A stretch of 14,926 nucleotides of DNA from an uncultured Collinsella sp. (GTDB lineage Bacteria > Actinomycetota > Coriobacteriia > Coriobacteriales > Coriobacteriaceae), in contig URGY01000020.1 in NCBI GenBank assembly GCA_900547505.1, forward strand, positions 1-14,926. The letters run 5' to 3'. Within the stretch, counting starts at the first letter, position 1, and each line of letters starts with the position of its first letter. This document shows positions 1 to 5,943 of this stretch, piece after piece. Under the pieces are notes generated by a model. The model had not been told where the DNA came from. It ran no database searches and saw only the letters and a list, made by a program, of their open reading frames with translations. Position numbers and translations under genes: made by a program.

Positions 1-15
1 GTGTATAAGAGACAG
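1..15. other. Tn5/Nextera mosaic-end remnant (adapter, not genomic)
   Basis: The first 15 bases, GTGTATAAGAGACAG, are the inner part of the 19-bp Tn5 mosaic end used in tagmentation libraries. Genomic sequence starts at base 16. The outer part of the adapter is missing, so the read side cannot be told. The gene that runs off this end is cut by library preparation. Confidence 0.97.
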
Positions 16-358
16 CGCCGGTTTGATGCTCGGGAGCTGGCACTGCGGCGGCAGCTGGCGCCGCCGGGGGGACGACGGCCGCCGCAGGCGCGGCATTATC
101 TGCCGCGGAGCCCTGTGGCGCCACGATGTTGAGCGCAATCGGTGCAAAGGCGATCTCTTCCAGGTACGCCTCGATGGTCGGCTGATGCTTTTTGAGCTGA
201 GCGATAGCAAATCGTGAGGGGGCCTCAATCGTCAAGGTGTCCTCGGTCAGGCTCACGGCGCGCGATTGCCCCAACATGTTGATGAGGCGCGCATCTTGGC
301 CATCGCGCTGGCAAAAGGCGATGGCATCTCCCAGGATGATGCTTGCTTCCTCGTCCAC
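16..358 (-). CDS. dnaA: Replication initiator DnaA, N-terminal part only (truncated by the fragment end)
   Basis: The reading frame is open from a GTG at 356-358 to the left adapter, giving 114 residues and no stop. GGGAG (364-368) lies 5 bases upstream of the GTG. Residues 1-82 fit DnaA domain I: the run with SLTEDTLTIEAPSRF, then AQLKKHQPTIEAYLEEI and ALNIV, follows the usual strand, helix and strand pattern. From about residue 83 the chain is Ala/Pro-rich, as in the flexible domain II linker. The AAA+ and DNA-binding domains lie outside the window. DnaA binds DnaA boxes at oriC and loads the helicase; domain I mediates self-association and partner contacts. The gene lies 15 bases after the stop of the GHKL-ATPase gene, so the two are probably co-transcribed. 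The origin-proximal position next to divergent rpmH supports the call. The main alternative is another protein with the same fold, such as the DnaX C-terminal domain, but the domain is at the N-terminus here. Confidence 0.75.
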
Positions 359-373
359 TGTCTCTCCCGTTCC

Positions 374-1699
374 TTAAGCTTGGGCCCGCACGCGAGCGCT
401 TCCGATTTCGGTCAGATGATATTTCTGCCCATGTTTGATTACCAAGCCCGCCTGCGCCAAATCGTTGAGCGTGCGCGACCAGGTGGGTGCGGAGTTTCCA
501 AACGCCCGCGCCAAGTCCGTTGCGCCGCACTCTTGATGTTGGGCCAGATACCCTAATGCGGCGTTGCCGCGTTCGCTTACAAACACGTCCGACTGCGGTT
601 GTGCGTATTGATTCGTCGCATTAGGATACATCATTTGAGCTGCTGGTTGTTGAGAACTCTGCGTCAGCGGCATCTGCTGTTGAAAACTTTGCGGCCACTG
701 TTGGTAAGGCTGCGGCGGCATCTGTTGGGCCCAAGGGTTACATTGCCCCTGCGGCATCTGCTGATACGGCTGCTGATACCCCTGAGGATACTGCTGCGGA
801 TACGGCTGGGTGTATCCCTGCTGCGGCATATATTGGGCAGGATACCCTTGCGGGTACGGTTGGTAGCCCATTTGCGGGACGTTTGGCATGGCCGCCGTCT
901 GCCGCACGGTGCCTGTGTCCAGGCCTGCCGAGCCTATGCCCTCCGGCATGTTTTGCGCCGTGTGGCCCAGCGGTGCCTGGGGATCTTGCGCGGGAAAAGC
1001 TCCAGGCTGCTGCATGTGCGCCACGGGCTGCTGTGTAAAAGCGCTAGATAGGGGATATGCCGGTTGCTCCGTCTCGGGGCGCACGGCGGCGCCCCGCCCT
1101 CCGGCTCGCTCGATTTCCTGCACGCGCTTGGGGTTCAGGCTTACCGTGACCACGGTCCCGTTGCCCATGTTGTCCTCGATGGATACGGCGCCGCCGGCGT
1201 TTTCCAAGTACTCCTGCACCATGGGAAACCCTGCTCCGGTTCCGCGGATGTATCGCTTCATGTTGCTGTTTGCGCTGGTAACGCCAAAGTCGAAGGCGCG
1301 TTCCTTGTCGTCGATCCCCGGTCCCTGGTCTGCGAATCGGATGGTGTCGCCGCCGTCTAGGATCGAGATGATGGGCTCTGCAAAGTGGGCGTGGATAAAG
1401 TTTTCGACAATCTCGCGGATAACCATGAGCGAGATGTGCCCGCCCTGCTCTTTCATGCACTGGTAGACGGTGTTGGTTGTCTCTTCCAGATAGGTGCGCA
1501 CGTCCTTAGGTTCGATGACGATGACGCGCGGCGTCGACAGCATGTCGTCATAGACCGCGATGCGTGCGGCATACATGGTAGTCTGCGCTTTCGCAGCGGC
1601 TTGCTCTTCCTCGCCACGCTTTTCGCGCACGCCGTTGATGTGTTCGTTGTCGGGTGCCGGGTCTCCGGAATCGACCATAGTGTAAAAGTCGTCAGACAT
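374..1699 (-). CDS. GHKL (HATPase_c) ATPase with Q/P/Y-rich linker and C-terminal winged helix, upstream of dnaA
   Basis: I recognise no named gene; the 441-residue product has three visible parts. Residues 85-190 carry the Bergerat ATP-binding motifs: N box IREIVENFIHA (E96 and N100 spaced as in MutL), G1 box DQGPG (124-128), G2 box GTGAG (153-157) and a G3-like GNGT (179-182). There is no obvious His-phosphotransfer domain before it, so it is closer to SpoIIAB/RsbW-type or MutL-type ATPases than to a full histidine kinase. Residues 205-371 are low-complexity; 271-344 contain 25 Gln, 17 Pro, 10 Tyr and no charged residue. Residues 372-441 look like a winged helix (GATDLARAFGNSAPTWSRTLNDL, then GLVIKHGQKYHLTEIG). 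ATG 1697-1699 is taken as the start although its ribosome site is weak; no better one is visible. Its stop lies 15 bases before dnaA. I infer a regulator acting on replication, DNA or transcription near the origin, but this is unproven. Confidence 0.85.
   Translation of the reverse strand: MSDDFYTMVDSGDPAPDNEHINGVREKRGEEEQAAAKAQTTMYAARIAVYDDMLSTPRVIVIEPKDVRTYLEETTNTVYQCMKEQGGHISLMVIREIVENFIHAHFAEPIISILDGGDTIRFADQGPGIDDKERAFDFGVTSANSNMKRYIRGTGAGFPMVQEYLENAGGAVSIEDNMGNGTVVTVSLNPKRVQEIERAGGRGAAVRPETEQPAYPLSSAFTQQPVAHMQQPGAFPAQDPQAPLGHTAQNMPEGIGSAGLDTGTVRQTAAMPNVPQMGYQPYPQGYPAQYMPQQGYTQPYPQQYPQGYQQPYQQMPQGQCNPWAQQMPPQPYQQWPQSFQQQMPLTQSSQQPAAQMMYPNATNQYAQPQSDVFVSERGNAALGYLAQHQECGATDLARAFGNSAPTWSRTLNDLAQAGLVIKHGQKYHLTEIGSARVRAQA
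668..889 (-). repeat. Imperfect repeats encoding a Gln/Pro/Tyr low-complexity tract
   Basis: This stretch encodes residues 271-344 of the GHKL-ATPase protein. It is built of degenerate units resembling P-Q-G-Y-x-Q-P-Y, with recurring CTGCTG, GATACGGCTG and CTGATACCC-like blocks on the plus strand. The frame stays open and the codons vary from unit to unit, which suggests selection on protein composition and not a recent simple expansion. Confidence 0.8.
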
Positions 1700-1942
1700 G
1701 CCGCTCGCAATCTTTCAAAAGGTTTCGAACAAATAGTAGCTCACCGTGCAATGTTTCTCATCTTTCGACAACTTTTCAAAACCTGTTGAAAACTTTGGAA
1801 AACTGGCGAAAAGTTCTCAACATTGCCAACATGACCTGTTGAAAACTCGATGAAATGTCATGAAAAGTTGCCATGCGGCGAAAATTTCGGTTGAGCTTAT
1901 GGGGGAACCGTGTGAACTGCGCGACCTTTTACCTTTGATTTC
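1700..1942. other. oriC: Candidate chromosomal replication origin (oriC)
   Basis: This non-coding, AT-rich region (22 G+C in the 60 bases 1741-1800) separates the leftward dnaA-containing pair from the rightward rpmH operon, which is a classic oriC position. It holds TGTTGAAAA at 1784-1792 and 1837-1845 and an inverted one-mismatch relative, TTCTCAACA, at 1814-1822. Read on the other strand the repeat is TTTTCAACA, which resembles the DnaA box TTWTNCACA with one change. TTTTCAA (1773-1779) and TTGAAAA (1786-1792) also form a 7-bp inverted repeat. A TAGTAG at 1734-1739 might be a short DnaA-trio, but two units are weak evidence. No canonical TTATCCACA is present. The region could instead be only one part of a bipartite origin, the other part lying beyond dnaA. 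Confidence 0.6.
1781..1847. repeat. 14-bp direct repeat ACCTGTTGAAAACT (two copies)
   Basis: ACCTGTTGAAAACT occurs at 1781-1794 and 1834-1847, 53 bp apart. A related inverted copy, AGTTCTCAACA, lies between them at 1812-1822. Both are within the candidate origin and probably serve as binding sites for the initiator or another origin-binding protein. Confidence 0.85.
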
Positions 1943-1972
1943 TTGACATTTGAACATTGATTTCCCTACAAT
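1943..1972 (+). promoter_or_regulatory. Sigma-70-type promoter for the rpmH operon
   Basis: TTGACA (1943-1948) is a perfect -35 box, followed after 18 bp by TACAAT (1967-1972), a five-of-six -10 box. Transcription would start near 1979, giving a leader of about 65 bases before the rpmH ATG. It is the clearest promoter in the window. Confidence 0.85.
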
Positions 1973-1998
1973 CTTCAAGCTCACGTGTCTATATCTGC

Positions 1999-2016
1999 GT
2001 CCGCGCTCCCGCGGAC
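1999..2016 (+). promoter_or_regulatory. Stem-loop in the rpmH leader
   Basis: GTCCGCG (1999-2005) pairs perfectly with CGCGGAC (2010-2016) across a CTCC loop, 14 bases before the AGGAGG ribosome site. No T-tract follows, so it is not an intrinsic terminator. It may stabilise the mRNA or act in control of L34 synthesis; function is inferred only from position. Confidence 0.5.
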
Positions 2017-2044
2017 ACTCGAAATGCAGCAGGAGGAACTTAAG

Positions 2045-2179
2045 ATGAAGCGTACGTATCAGCCTAATAAGCGTAAGCGTGCCAAGACCCATGGCTTCCG
2101 TGCCCGTATGGCCACCAAGGGTGGTCGTGCCGTGCTCGCCCGTCGCCGCGCCAAGGGCCGCAAGCGTCTCACTGTCTAG
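2045..2179 (+). CDS. rpmH: Ribosomal protein L34
   Basis: The 44-residue product begins [18 protein letters not shown] and ends in an Arg/Lys-rich tail, the standard form and length of bacterial L34 (bL34). It is a small basic protein of the large ribosomal subunit that binds 23S rRNA. The ATG at 2045 is chosen over an in-frame upstream ATG at 1985 because AGGAGG (2031-2036) sits 8 bases before it and because L34 homologues begin exactly here. It is first in an operon with rnpA, yidD, yidC and jag, an arrangement conserved near bacterial origins, and follows a strong promoter and a leader hairpin. Confidence 0.98.
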   Translation: MKRTYQPNKRKRAKTHGFRARMATKGGRAVLARRRAKGRKRLTV

Positions 2180-2199
2180 CAGCGATACACACATCTCGC

Positions 2200-2538
2200 A
2201 TGAAGACTATTAAGTCTCGGCAAGATTTCGAGCATGTGTTCAGTCAGGGGCGTCGTTTCAATCACCCTCTGATTCGAATGACCATATGTGAATCGGTTGG
2301 CGAAGGCGACTCCGGAAGGGTCGCCTTCGTTGGTGCTAAACGGCTCGGTTGTGCAGTCGTGCGCAACCGTTCTAAGCGTGTGATGCGCGAGGCCGCTCGC
2401 AGCTGCGGATTTCCCGTTGCGGGTTATGACATCATCTTGTTCGCGACTCCCAAGACGAGGATTTCCTCGCCGCAGGAGATGGACAAGGCATTGCGTTCGC
2501 TTATGAAACGCGCCGGCGTTGCCGGGGAGGAGCGATGA
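2200..2538 (+). CDS. rnpA: Ribonuclease P protein component
   Basis: This 112-residue basic protein is the protein subunit of RNase P, which helps the catalytic RNA bind pre-tRNA and remove 5' leaders. The diagnostic RNR signature is present as RNRSKRVMREA (residues 55-65), and the N-terminus (IKSRQDFEHVFSQGRRF) has the usual family form; length is normal. It starts 20 bases after rpmH with little Shine-Dalgarno match, so translation may depend on coupling to rpmH. Its stop overlaps the yidD start (ATGA at 2535-2538). Confidence 0.97.
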   Translation: MKTIKSRQDFEHVFSQGRRFNHPLIRMTICESVGEGDSGRVAFVGAKRLGCAVVRNRSKRVMREAARSCGFPVAGYDIILFATPKTRISSPQEMDKALRSLMKRAGVAGEER

Positions 2539-2759
2539 GCAATCACGTTTTGCGACGTGTTGCCATCGCTCCTATTCGCATATATCAACAGGTTATTTCG
2601 CCCTTATTACCTGACGCCTGCATTTATTACCCAACGTGCTCTCAATACGCCATCCAGGCGATTGAGAAGTACGGTGTTTTGAGAGGCTGCTGGCTTGCCG
2701 TGAGGCGCATCGCTCGCTGCAATCCCCTGCACGTCGGCGGTTATGACCCTGTGCCCTAG
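2535..2759 (+). CDS. yidD: Membrane protein insertion efficiency factor YidD
   Basis: The 74-residue protein belongs to the small YidD (haemolytic domain) family, a cytoplasmic-face membrane-associated factor that assists insertion of membrane proteins. Family hallmarks are visible: IAPIRIYQQVISPLLP, the YYPTCSQYAIQAIEKYG block with its conserved Cys, then RRIARCNPLHVGGYDPVP at the end. Its start overlaps the rnpA stop by 4 bases, and GGGGAGGAG at the end of rnpA provides the ribosome site. It directly precedes yidC, its usual partner. Confidence 0.97.
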   Translation: MSNHVLRRVAIAPIRIYQQVISPLLPDACIYYPTCSQYAIQAIEKYGVLRGCWLAVRRIARCNPLHVGGYDPVP

Positions 2760-2788
2760 CGGGCACTCGCTATCGGAGGAAAACTTAC

Positions 2789-3559
2789 ATGTGGGATTGG
2801 ATCGTTAACATCCTTTTCGAGCTGCTCAAGCTCATCCAGACCTTTGCGGTCGACTGGGGCCTGTCCATCATCATCCTGGTGGTCATCATCCGTCTGCTGC
2901 TGACGCCGCTTATGCTCAAGTCGACAAAGTCGACGGCTCGCATGCAGGTGCTGCAGCCCAAGATGCTCGAAATCCAGGAGCGCTACGCCGACGATCCCCA
3001 GCGTCAGGCCGAGGAGATGCAGAAGTTCTACAGCGAGAACAAGTTCAATCCGCTGGCCGGCTGCCTGCCGCTTCTGATTCAGATGCCTATCCTGTTCGCC
3101 CTGTTTACGCTGCTGCGTAACCTGCCGCAGTACTTTAACGATGGCACGTTCTCGTTCTTCAACATCCTGCCTGACCTTACCACCACGCCGAGCGCTTCCT
3201 TTGCCGATGGCTTTATGGTTGCGCTGCCTGCGCTGGTTTGCCTGATTCTGTTTGCCGTTCTCACCTTGATTCCGCAGCTTTATATGTCGCGCAATCAAAC
3301 TGGCCAGCAGGCCCAAAGCATGCGCATGATGGCCGTCGTCATGACCGTCATGATGCTTTGGATGGGTTGGAGCCTGCCCGTCGGCGTTCTGCTGTACTAC
3401 GATGTGTCTTCTGCCTGGCAGGTTATCCAGCAGATCTTCGTGACGCAGAAGGTTATCGACAAGGCTAAGTCCGATGAGGAGGAGCGCCTCAAGAACGCTC
3501 CGCTGCAGGTCGAGGTTACCCGTCGCGAGAAGAAGCCGCGCCCGCACAAGAAGAAGTAG
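2789..3559 (+). CDS. yidC: Membrane protein insertase YidC/OxaI family
   Basis: The 256-residue protein is a compact Gram-positive-type YidC that inserts and folds inner-membrane proteins, alone or with SecYEG. Hydrophobic segments are visible around residues 23-42, 91-110, 143-163 and 180-220, with the conserved hydrophilic-groove arginine in the first (R35 in IIRLLLTP). The segment between the first two is a charged amphipathic region, and the C-terminus (RREKKPRPHKKK) is strongly basic, as in forms that contact ribosomes. ATG 2789 follows CGGAGGA with good spacing. Unlike SpoIIIJ-type proteins, I see no lipobox cysteine; the N-terminus is a short amphipathic helix (MWDWIVNILFELLKLIQTF). 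The neighbours yidD and jag are the expected ones. Confidence 0.96.
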   Translation: MWDWIVNILFELLKLIQTFAVDWGLSIIILVVIIRLLLTPLMLKSTKSTARMQVLQPKMLEIQERYADDPQRQAEEMQKFYSENKFNPLAGCLPLLIQMPILFALFTLLRNLPQYFNDGTFSFFNILPDLTTTPSASFADGFMVALPALVCLILFAVLTLIPQLYMSRNQTGQQAQSMRMMAVVMTVMMLWMGWSLPVGVLLYYDVSSAWQVIQQIFVTQKVIDKAKSDEEERLKNAPLQVEVTRREKKPRPHKKK

Positions 3560-3577
3560 TCGGGATATCAATCTTAT

Positions 3578-3590
3578 TTAGGTACCTAAC
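3578..3590. repeat. Palindrome TTAGGTACCTAA(C), copy 1
   Basis: A 12-bp perfect palindrome followed by C lies between yidC and jag. The same 13-mer recurs at 7082-7094. It may be a protein-binding site; there is no stem-loop or T-tract to make it a terminator. Confidence 0.6.
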
Positions 3591-3604
3591 TTTTGGAGCA
3601 CGTT

Positions 3605-4174
3605 ATGTCTGAAGAGATCATCGAGGATATGCTTGAGGAGGTTGCCCCGCAGGTCGCGGGCGATTATCCCGAGATTGCACAGCGCTACAAGGCTGGTGAA
3701 GAGCTGACCGATGAGGAGCTCGACACCATTGCCGATGTTGCGATTTCCATCCTGCGTTCCATCCTTTCGCACTTCGATGCCGCCAACTCTCCTATCGATG
3801 AGTATGAGGGCGACGAGGGTGAGCTGATTTTGGATGTAACGGCTCCCGACCTTGCTGTTCTTATTGGCCGTCATGGTCGCACTCTTGATGCCCTTCAGGT
3901 TATGTTCTCTTTGCTGGTGAGCCGCAAGCTTGGCTTTAGGTATCCGGTTGTAGTGGACGTCGAGGGATACAAGAGCCGCCGTCAGGACAAGGTTGCCTCC
4001 ATGGCTCAGTCTGCTGCCGAGCGTGCCATTCGCACTCATAAGAGTGTTTCGCTTCCGCCCATGAATGCCTATGAGCGCCGACTGGTTCACATTGCACTTC
4101 GTGGCAATGATGCCGTCGATACTCATTCTGAGGGTTCTGACCCTGATCGCCATGTGGTGATTGTTGCTCGATAG
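3605..4174 (+). CDS. jag: KH-R3H RNA-binding protein Jag/KhpB (EloR)
   Basis: The 189-residue protein has a KH domain with its GxxG loop (IGRHGRTLDAL, residues 87-97) and a C-terminal R3H domain (ERRLVHIAL with R158 and H162, then THSEGSDPDRHVVI). The family binds RNA with KhpA and is linked to cell elongation and division in Gram-positive bacteria. The first 75 residues are acidic and do not look like the usual Jag_N domain. ATG 3605 is preferred over an upstream in-frame TTG at 3593 because GGAG (3595-3598) sits 6 bases before it. It is the last gene of the rpmH operon and is followed by a strong terminator. Confidence 0.93.
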   Translation: MSEEIIEDMLEEVAPQVAGDYPEIAQRYKAGEELTDEELDTIADVAISILRSILSHFDAANSPIDEYEGDEGELILDVTAPDLAVLIGRHGRTLDALQVMFSLLVSRKLGFRYPVVVDVEGYKSRRQDKVASMAQSAAERAIRTHKSVSLPPMNAYERRLVHIALRGNDAVDTHSEGSDPDRHVVIVAR

Positions 4175-4193
4175 TCTACTCGAGCTTATGCTT

Positions 4194-4224
4194 AGGGGAC
4201 GTGGTTTCCACGTCCCCTTTTTTT
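4194..4224 (+). terminator. Intrinsic terminator after jag
   Basis: AGGGGACGTGG (4194-4204) and CCACGTCCCCT (4208-4218) form an 11-bp perfect stem with a TTT loop, followed by a run of seven T (4218-4224). It ends the rpmH-jag operon and coincides with the left edge of the AT-richer block. Confidence 0.95.
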
Positions 4225-4270
4225 GTCAAAAGTTCTCGATACACTGATTTTTGTCAGAAAGGAGCTTTCG

Positions 4271-5008
4271 TTGTTAGTACTTACTGGTCAGCAGGCTGAC
4301 GAGATGTTGAACCGTCTAACTTCCTATTGCAAAGAGTATTCCTTGAGCGTAACTGATGTTGAACTGAGGAAATGTATTCAGCATTTGGATTTGGTTCTGG
4401 AAACAAATAAGACTACGAATCTTACCCGTATTCTTAACGTAGAAGATGCTGCGGTACTTCATATCCTTGACTCACTTGTTTTGCTCCCCTATATCAATAA
4501 GGCTCCTGAGGGAGCTTTGCTCGATATGGGAACAGGTGCGGGCTTCCCTGGTATTCCGTTAACCATAACCACGCATCGTAAAGCTACTTATCTTGACTCT
4601 GTTGGCAAGAAGGTTGATGCTGTCAATTCTTTTGTCCATGCTCTTGGATTGAAACATGCTCATGCGGTTCATGATCGTCTTGAAGAATATGCTCGAAGCC
4701 ATAAGAAGCAGTTCTCCGTTGTAACCGCCCGCGCACTGGCCCCTCTACCGATTCTTGTTGAGTATGCGGCTCCGTACCTGAAGGATGGAGGGCTATTTGT
4801 TATCACCAAGGGCAATCCTTCGGATGAGGAGCTTGCTTCCGGTATGTCAGTAGCTAAGATTTGCGGCTTCACTTTGCTTCTGAATGACGCAATTGATTTG
4901 CCTGAAGGCTTGGGTCACAGGGAGTTCATTGTTCTTAAGAAGAGTCATTCAGCATCTGTTTCATTGCCTCGTGCAAATGGCATGGCAAAGAAGAATCCGC
5001 TTGCCTAG
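4271..5008 (+). CDS. rsmG: 16S rRNA (guanine-N7) methyltransferase RsmG
   Basis: The product (245 residues from TTG 4271) uses S-adenosylmethionine to methylate a guanine near position 527 of 16S rRNA. Family motifs are LTRILNVEDAAVLHILDSL, the SAM-binding LLDMGTGAGFPGIPL (GTGAGFPGIP at residues 87-96), TARALAPLPILVEYAAPYL and FVITKG. The TTG at 4271 is chosen because AGAAAGGAG (4256-4264) is 6 bases upstream; an in-frame TTG at 4223 lies inside the terminator T-tract and has no ribosome site. The gene (also called gidB) is AT-rich compared with jag: a 60-base sample (4381-4440) has 22 G+C. It precedes parA, a common arrangement, but the parS array separates them. Loss of this gene is known in other species to give low-level streptomycin resistance. 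Confidence 0.96.
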   Translation: MLVLTGQQADEMLNRLTSYCKEYSLSVTDVELRKCIQHLDLVLETNKTTNLTRILNVEDAAVLHILDSLVLLPYINKAPEGALLDMGTGAGFPGIPLTITTHRKATYLDSVGKKVDAVNSFVHALGLKHAHAVHDRLEEYARSHKKQFSVVTARALAPLPILVEYAAPYLKDGGLFVITKGNPSDEELASGMSVAKICGFTLLLNDAIDLPEGLGHREFIVLKKSHSASVSLPRANGMAKKNPLA

Positions 5009-5009
5009 A

Positions 5010-5025
5010 TGTTTCACGTGAAACA
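5010..5025. promoter_or_regulatory. parS: parS centromere site 1
   Basis: TGTTTCACGTGAAACA is the perfect bacterial parS consensus bound by ParB. With its flanks it extends to an 18-bp palindrome (5009-5026). It lies just after rsmG. Confidence 0.98.
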
Positions 5026-5048
5026 TAATAGATACTAACAACTTGCAA

Positions 5049-5064
5049 TGTTTCACGTGAAACA
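5049..5064. promoter_or_regulatory. parS: parS centromere site 2
   Basis: A second perfect TGTTTCACGTGAAACA, exactly 39 bp from site 1, with an unrelated 23-bp linker. The surrounding 18-bp palindrome is 5048-5065. Confidence 0.98.
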
Positions 5065-5087
5065 TGGCGGTTGATATTGAATCGGAA

Positions 5088-5103
5088 TGTTTCACGTGAA
5101 ACA
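5088..5103. promoter_or_regulatory. parS: parS centromere site 3
   Basis: A third perfect TGTTTCACGTGAAACA, again exactly 39 bp on, 39 bases before the parA start. ParB bound here could also affect parAB transcription. Confidence 0.98.
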
Positions 5104-5142
5104 TCCTCCGTTTGACAGCTTCAATACACACCAGGAGGGACC

Positions 5143-5943
5143 GTGGGATTTCGCGACGTTAAGCGTTCTAAGAGCGCAAAAGACACGCGTATCATTGCAA
5201 TTATCAATCAAAAAGGCGGCGTTGGTAAGTCAACGACGGCTGTAAACCTTGCGGCAGCACTGGGCGAGCAGGGTCGTAAGACACTGATTGTCGATTTTGA
5301 TCCGCAGGGAAACAGCACCAGTGGATTCGGAATTGAAAAAGAAGACCTTGATCACTGCATCTATGATGCATTGTTGAATGATGTGCCGGCAGAATCGCTT
5401 GTTCTTGATACAAATTGCAAAAAGGTATTCGTAATTCCGGCTACAATTCAGCTTGCAGGCGCGGAAATTGAGCTCGTAAGCGCAATCGCTCGTGAAACCC
5501 GCCTCAAAGATTTGCTTGAGCCGATTCAGGACGAGTTCGATTTCATTTTCATTGACTGTCCTCCTTCGCTCGGCCTGCTTACTATCAATGCCTTGACCGC
5601 AGCAGACAGCGTTTTGATTCCGATCCAGTGCGAGTATTACGCACTCGAGGGCGTAACGAAGCTGCTTGAGTCAATGAAAATGGTCAAATCACGTCTGAAC
5701 AAGGGCTTAGACACCTATGGTGTGCTTATGACCATGTATGACTCGCGGACCTCTCTATCGAATCAGGTTGTTGAGGAGGTTCAATCGTACTTTGGTGATA
5801 AGGCGTTTAAGACGCTAATCCCTCGTACGGTTAAAATCTCCGAAGCTCCGTCTTTTGGAGAACCGGTAATTACCTATGCACCTCAAAATAAGGGTGCAAA
5901 AGCGTATATGAACCTTGCAAAAGAGGTGATCAAGCGTGCCTAG
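5143..5943 (+). CDS. parA: Chromosome-partitioning ATPase ParA (Soj)
   Basis: The 266-residue protein is a short chromosomal ParA/Soj ATPase that moves ParB-parS complexes over the nucleoid; in Bacillus, Soj also controls DnaA. The deviant Walker A motif is KGGVGKST (residues 24-31, signature lysine K24), followed by VDFDPQGN (50-57) and the Walker B region FIFIDCPPSLG with D138. It has no N-terminal DNA-binding extension, unlike plasmid type Ia ParA. The GTG start (5143) follows AGGAGG (5133-5138) with a short 4-base spacer. It overlaps parB by 8 bases and follows the three parS sites. Confidence 0.97.
   Translation: MGFRDVKRSKSAKDTRIIAIINQKGGVGKSTTAVNLAAALGEQGRKTLIVDFDPQGNSTSGFGIEKEDLDHCIYDALLNDVPAESLVLDTNCKKVFVIPATIQLAGAEIELVSAIARETRLKDLLEPIQDEFDFIFIDCPPSLGLLTINALTAADSVLIPIQCEYYALEGVTKLLESMKMVKSRLNKGLDTYGVLMTMYDSRTSLSNQVVEEVQSYFGDKAFKTLIPRTVKISEAPSFGEPVITYAPQNKGAKAYMNLAKEVIKRA

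Noticed and set aside
668..889. Repeats considered as a CRISPR array or tandem satellite
   Set aside because: Units are degenerate, lack constant spacers, and keep an open frame of biased protein composition.
1390..1398. CGTGGATAA, a one-mismatch canonical DnaA box on the minus strand
   Set aside because: Single copy inside the coding sequence for the conserved N box (FIHAHF); best explained by the protein.
599..1466. Plus-strand frames of 150 and 192 codons opposite the GHKL ATPase
   Set aside because: The Leu/Arg-rich repetitive product comes from the reverse of the Gln/Pro/Tyr repeats, and the ATPase motifs are on the minus strand.
1985..2044. Upstream ATG giving a 64-residue L34
   Set aside because: L34 homologues begin at MKRTYQP and the AGGAGG ribosome site serves ATG 2045.
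2756..3571. Long minus-strand frame (271 codons) opposite yidC
   Set aside because: Low-complexity His/Gln/Arg/Leu product with no domain, fully antisense to a clearly recognised insertase; a codon-bias shadow.
3578..4153. Minus-strand frame of 191 codons opposite jag
   Set aside because: Antisense to the conserved KH and R3H domains; no recognisable protein features.
4223..4270. Upstream TTG start for rsmG
   Set aside because: It lies in the T-tract of the jag terminator and lacks a ribosome site; TTG 4271 has AGAAAGGAG at good spacing.
5112..5117. TTGACA just before parA as a -35 box
   Set aside because: At 16-18 bp spacing the -10 position falls on the ribosome site (GAGGGA-like) with no -10 match.
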